Assembly: GCA_039029915.1 (NCBI GenBank)
Contig: JBCCFD010000384.1
Coordinates: forward strand, 1 to 7,953
Direction of reading: 5' to 3'
DNA: 7,953 bases
DNA from: QQUD01 sp039029915
GTDB lineage: Bacteria > Chloroflexota > Anaerolineae > Promineifilales > Promineifilaceae
Each line of letters opens with the position of its first letter. Within the stretch, counting starts at the first letter, position 1. Both the position numbers and the translations under genes were made by a program. Of this stretch, positions 5,811 to 7,953 are shown one piece after another. The notes under the pieces are model-generated. The model was not told the origin of the DNA. It ran no database searches and was given only the letters and a program-made list of their open reading frames with translations.

Positions 5811-5938
5811 GATTGGGAGACCTAATTTGCCCAGAGATAATTGTGCTTCACGGCTGGCCTACTGCAACTAAATTTTATGATTTGCGTAGGAATCGATAGG
5901 TGCAAATAAACTGTTCCGCTGTAGATTGTGAGGTGGTA

Positions 5939-6463
5939 ATGCAGAAAAAATTTAGTAGGCTACTTTATGAACCGCTTATTTGGCGAGGGGACGGCATTTT
6001 TAAAAGCTCGTACACACTTTATAACGGTGAGGAACCCATTGCTCATTTTCGCCAAGAGAGCGGTATTTTTAAGCAAGATGCTTCTATTTATTTAACGGGT
6101 GCAGATGAACCTTTATTTATTTTGCGCCCAAAGGGCATCTTTAATATGCGCATTGAGGCTGAAAGCAGCGAGATTGATTTTGAACCAGCTAAGATTAAGC
6201 CTCATACGTGGGGTGGGGGTGCCACCGTTGATTTTTTAAACGGCAATTCTTATGTGTGGAAAAAAATTGACTTTTGGAATTACAAATGGCTCTTAACCAC
6301 AGCAGATGAATTCAAAATTGCGAAATTAGAGCTGGGGAGATGGGGCACAACTGGCACAATCACCGTGGTTTCTGATGATCCGGCACCAGCAGAGCTTAAT
6401 TTACTTATTTTTGTTGGTTGGGCGCAATATATCTTTGAGCTGCAAATGGCCGCGGCCGCCTAA
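5939..6463 (+). CDS. Conserved-looking protein of unknown function, 174 aa
   Basis: I do not recognise this family with confidence. The protein has 174 residues, no signal peptide and no convincing membrane helix; the only hydrophobic patch is near the C-terminus (LNLLIFVGWAQYIF). It is rich in aromatic residues, Gly and alternating short hydrophobic stretches, which suggests an all-beta protein. The repeated pattern of short strands with W/F-G-K/R turns resembles tubby/LURP-like barrels, but that is a guess from texture. The C-terminus is MAAAA, encoded through GCGGCCGC. I chose ATG 5939, preceded by GAGGTGG at 5930-5936; an upstream in-frame GTG at 5900 would add 13 residues with no ribosome binding site. 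A TATGAT at 5876-5881 may be its -10 box. It is transcribed divergently from the enolase-superfamily genes and ends in its own terminator, so it is probably monocistronic. Confidence 0.72.
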   Translation: MQKKFSRLLYEPLIWRGDGIFKSSYTLYNGEEPIAHFRQESGIFKQDASIYLTGADEPLFILRPKGIFNMRIEAESSEIDFEPAKIKPHTWGGGATVDFLNGNSYVWKKIDFWNYKWLLTTADEFKIAKLELGRWGTTGTITVVSDDPAPAELNLLIFVGWAQYIFELQMAAAA

Positions 6464-6490
6464 TTTTTCTTACCCATATGTACAATAAGT

Positions 6491-6526
6491 AGACCTCTGT
6501 GGTTTTTAAACCGCAGAGGTCTTTTT
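6491..6526 (+). terminator. Strong intrinsic terminator
   Basis: AGACCTCTG (6491-6499) and GGTTT (6501-6505) pair with AAACC (6508-6512) and CAGAGGTCT (6514-6522), with one T-G wobble between the two blocks. A run of five Ts (6522-6526) follows. It lies 28 bases after the stop of the 174-aa gene and separates it from the nucleoside hydrolase gene. Confidence 0.92.
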
Positions 6527-6552
6527 GTTTCATGGATAATCTCGAATATGAT
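6525..6552 (+). promoter_or_regulatory. Candidate promoter of the nucleoside hydrolase gene
   Basis: TTGTTT (6525-6530) and TATGAT (6547-6552) are 16 bases apart, just after the terminator. Transcription would start near 6559 with a very short leader before AGGAGG at 6565-6570. The -10 match is good (five of six) and the -35 weak. A promoter is needed here because of the terminator just upstream. Confidence 0.35.
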
Positions 6553-6576
6553 TGGTAGAAGTTGAGGAGGATAATG

Positions 6577-7551
6577 ATGCAGTTTCCAACAATATCTGAT
6601 GAATTACGATTGAAGCGATTAAACCCACCTAAAGGGAAAGTTCGCATGGTTTTGGATACGGACACCTACAATGAGATTGACGATCAGTTTGCTGTGGTTC
6701 ATGCTTTGCTTTCCCCTGAAAAACTGACCGTTGAGGCGATTTATGCGGCACCGTTTTTTAATGATCGATCGACAAGTGCTCGTGATGGTATGGAAAAAAG
6801 CTACGATGAGATTTTGCGCCTGCTGGATCGGCTAGATCGGTCTGCAGATGGGTTTGCTTATTATGGTTCGACTGATTTTTTAGAGGATGTCGCTCAGCCT
6901 GGGCAAAGCGAGGCGGTGATTGACTTGATCAATAGAGCGATGGCTAGCACGGAACCACTTTACGTGGTGGCGATTGGGGCGTTGACTAATATTGCTTCGG
7001 CGCTTCTGATTGAACCAAAGATTATTGAGAAAATTGTTGTTGTGTGGCTGGGGGGGCAGGCGCTCCATTGGCCTCATGCGACGGAATTTAATTTAGCTGG
7101 TGATGTAATGGCATCGAGGGTTGTTTTGGATTGTGGCGTGCCGTTACATTTGATACCTTGTGGTGGGGTAACAACCCATTTGCGCTCAACCGTTTCGGAA
7201 ATTGAACGATATGTTCAGGGTCAGGGAGCGATTGGTGATTTCTTAGCGGAGACGTTTAAAGCGTATAGTGACGATCATTTTGGATGGTCGAAGGAGATTT
7301 GGGATGTGGTGGCGATTGCGTACCTGATTAATGCTGATTGGGTGCCGTCACAGGTTGTAGCGAGCCCCATTATTGCTCAGCGCGGTGCTGGGAAGGTTGA
7401 GATGGATGTACGGACAATTTGGGATGAACGGCCGTTAACGTGGTCCTTTGATTCATCTCGCCATCTCATTCGCTGTGAGTATTACGTTGAGCGAGATCCT
7501 ATCTTTCGCGATCTGTTTTCAAAGCTAGCTAAATGGGCCAGTCGCTCCTGA
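6577..7551 (+). CDS. Nucleoside hydrolase (inosine-uridine preferring family)
   Basis: A 324-residue cytoplasmic enzyme of the IU-type nucleoside hydrolase family, which cleaves the N-glycosidic bond of ribonucleosides to free base and ribose using a bound calcium ion. The N-terminal metal motif is DTDTYNEIDD at 27-36, a longer variant of the usual DTDPGIDD. Other family features are AIGALTNIA at 132-140, EFNLAGD at 170-176 with Asn172 and Asp176 in the ribose-binding region, and WDVVAIAYL near 242-250 with Asp243. Most relatives have His-Asp at that last place; here it is Trp-Asp, and the histidine commonly acts in leaving-group activation, so base specificity or mechanism may differ. I chose ATG 6577 because AGGAGG (6565-6570) lies 6 bases upstream; ATG 6574 is next best. 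The gene has no functional neighbour in the window and converges on the partial gene at the right edge with a 17-base gap. Confidence 0.87.
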   Translation: MQFPTISDELRLKRLNPPKGKVRMVLDTDTYNEIDDQFAVVHALLSPEKLTVEAIYAAPFFNDRSTSARDGMEKSYDEILRLLDRLDRSADGFAYYGSTDFLEDVAQPGQSEAVIDLINRAMASTEPLYVVAIGALTNIASALLIEPKIIEKIVVVWLGGQALHWPHATEFNLAGDVMASRVVLDCGVPLHLIPCGGVTTHLRSTVSEIERYVQGQGAIGDFLAETFKAYSDDHFGWSKEIWDVVAIAYLINADWVPSQVVASPIIAQRGAGKVEMDVRTIWDERPLTWSFDSSRHLIRCEYYVERDPIFRDLFSKLAKWASRS

Positions 7552-7557
7552 GAATTC

Positions 7558-7571
7558 TAGAGGATGCTCTA
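7558..7571. repeat. Small hairpin between convergent stop codons
   Basis: TAGAG (7558-7562) and CTCTA (7567-7571) form a 5-bp stem with a 4-base loop, spanning the stop codon of the leftward gene. No T-run follows, so a terminator role is doubtful. Confidence 0.2.
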
Positions 7572-7953
7572 TGAACGATATATTTTATGATCTCGCTTGT
7601 ACTGCTCCTCTAAAATGGCGATCCTTTCTTTTATCGTTTTACCATCGTCATCAGTGATGTCTAAATTCAGCGGGTAGCCTAGCTTCAAGATATCTTGAAT
7701 GAGTTCGAAGGCCCATTTTCGACTTGAAGCAACTTTGCTAAGCGTAGAATATTGAATCAAGGGATAGACGCCATCGTATGCCTTGTTCAAATCTTGTTGG
7801 CACTGCTCAACTAAATATTGAATGACATCAATGCTTCTTGTTCTCAACAAGAGACCTTCTCTTATAGTCGTCCGCCTGATTCTGGGCATCACTTGCTTAA
7901 TGGCTTTCTGGGCGATAGCCGAGGGTTTCACTCCTATCCGCAACGCGCCATGG
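7569..7953 (-). CDS. Ankyrin-repeat-like protein, 3' part only
   Basis: The frame is open to the right edge of the window, so only the last 127 codons are seen; the true start lies outside. The nearest possible start inside is a TTG at 7943-7941, which I consider less likely than continuation. The visible part is charged and alpha-helical. Residues after about 35 fit degenerate ankyrin units: IDVIQYLVEQC..DLNKAYDG, then PLIQYS, and after an insertion FELIQDILKLGYPLNLDITDDDGKT. The last resembles the helix-loop-DG rhythm of the ankyrin consensus. The tail, ERIAILEEQYKRDHKIY, is a charged helix. Ankyrin repeats mediate protein binding, and no partner is evident. It converges on the nucleoside hydrolase gene. 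Confidence 0.6.
   Translation of the reverse strand, partial: HGALRIGVKPSAIAQKAIKQVMPRIRRTTIREGLLLRTRSIDVIQYLVEQCQQDLNKAYDGVYPLIQYSTLSKVASSRKWAFELIQDILKLGYPLNLDITDDDGKTIKERIAILEEQYKRDHKIYRS

Noticed and set aside
5900..5938. GTG start at 5900 for the unknown 174-aa protein
   Set aside because: No ribosome binding site upstream, whereas ATG 5939 has GAGGTGG just before it.
7569..7943. Complete 124-aa gene with a TTG start
   Set aside because: The frame stays open to the window edge and no ribosome binding site is visible upstream of the TTG, so a gene continuing outside is more likely.
6452..7953. Restriction-like sites (GCGGCCGC at 6452, GAATTC/TCTAGA at 7552-7561, CCATGG at the right edge) as signs of vector sequence
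   Set aside because: The first is in the 3' end of a gene, the second follows a stop codon between two natural genes and the third is within an open frame; no vector backbone is present. The first is better seen as part of the CGGCCG excess.

Overview
The window reads like chromosomal DNA of an environmental bacterium of moderate GC, most plausibly a member of Chloroflexota. This rests on three weak signs: a lipid-anchored blue-copper protein whose Cys-X4-His-X4-Met ligand spacing is that of auracyanin; a hairpin built round the CCCTGAGCCTGTCGAAGGG core, often seen in environmental (including chloroflexotal) genomes; and a Tat-exported lipoprotein of a kind I associate with that group. Taxonomy is an inference. 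No tRNA, rRNA, CRISPR array, transposase or phage gene was seen.

Layout. Positions 1-348 are non-coding, AT-rich and full of inverted repeats. They lead into a secreted S33/TAP-like serine peptidase carrying four C-terminal membrane helices (349-2397, +). A perfect 14-bp stem (2405-2445) separates it from a convergent two-gene unit on the minus strand: a Tat lipoprotein of unknown function (4011-2893) followed 12 bases later by the cupredoxin lipoprotein (2880-2449). The 358-bp gap 4012-4369 holds a candidate promoter, two short palindromes and larger hairpins. Further right on the minus strand are an intact enolase-superfamily enzyme resembling cis-3-hydroxy-L-proline dehydratase (5473-4370) and, upstream of it, the broken-off N-terminus of a paralogue (5747-5529). 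Divergent from these is an unrecognised 174-aa protein (5939-6463, +) with a strong terminator, then a nucleoside hydrolase family enzyme (6577-7551, +). The right edge has the 3' part of a minus-strand gene with ankyrin-like repeats.

How the genes work together. The Tat lipoprotein and the cupredoxin are the one clear functional pair: both would be lipid-anchored outside the cytoplasmic membrane, probably from one transcript, suggesting extracytoplasmic electron transfer or copper handling. The two enolase-superfamily genes look like a tandem duplication in which one copy decayed. The other genes look like independent housekeeping or catabolic functions.

The most unusual signal is not a gene. 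The 8-bp palindrome ACGGCCGT occurs seven times in under 8 kb, where about 0.1 is expected from base composition. It is always inside coding sequence but in two different codon phases (Thr-Ala-Val or Arg-Pro-X), so the DNA word rather than the protein appears favoured. This resembles the HIP1 palindrome of cyanobacteria, but with a different sequence.
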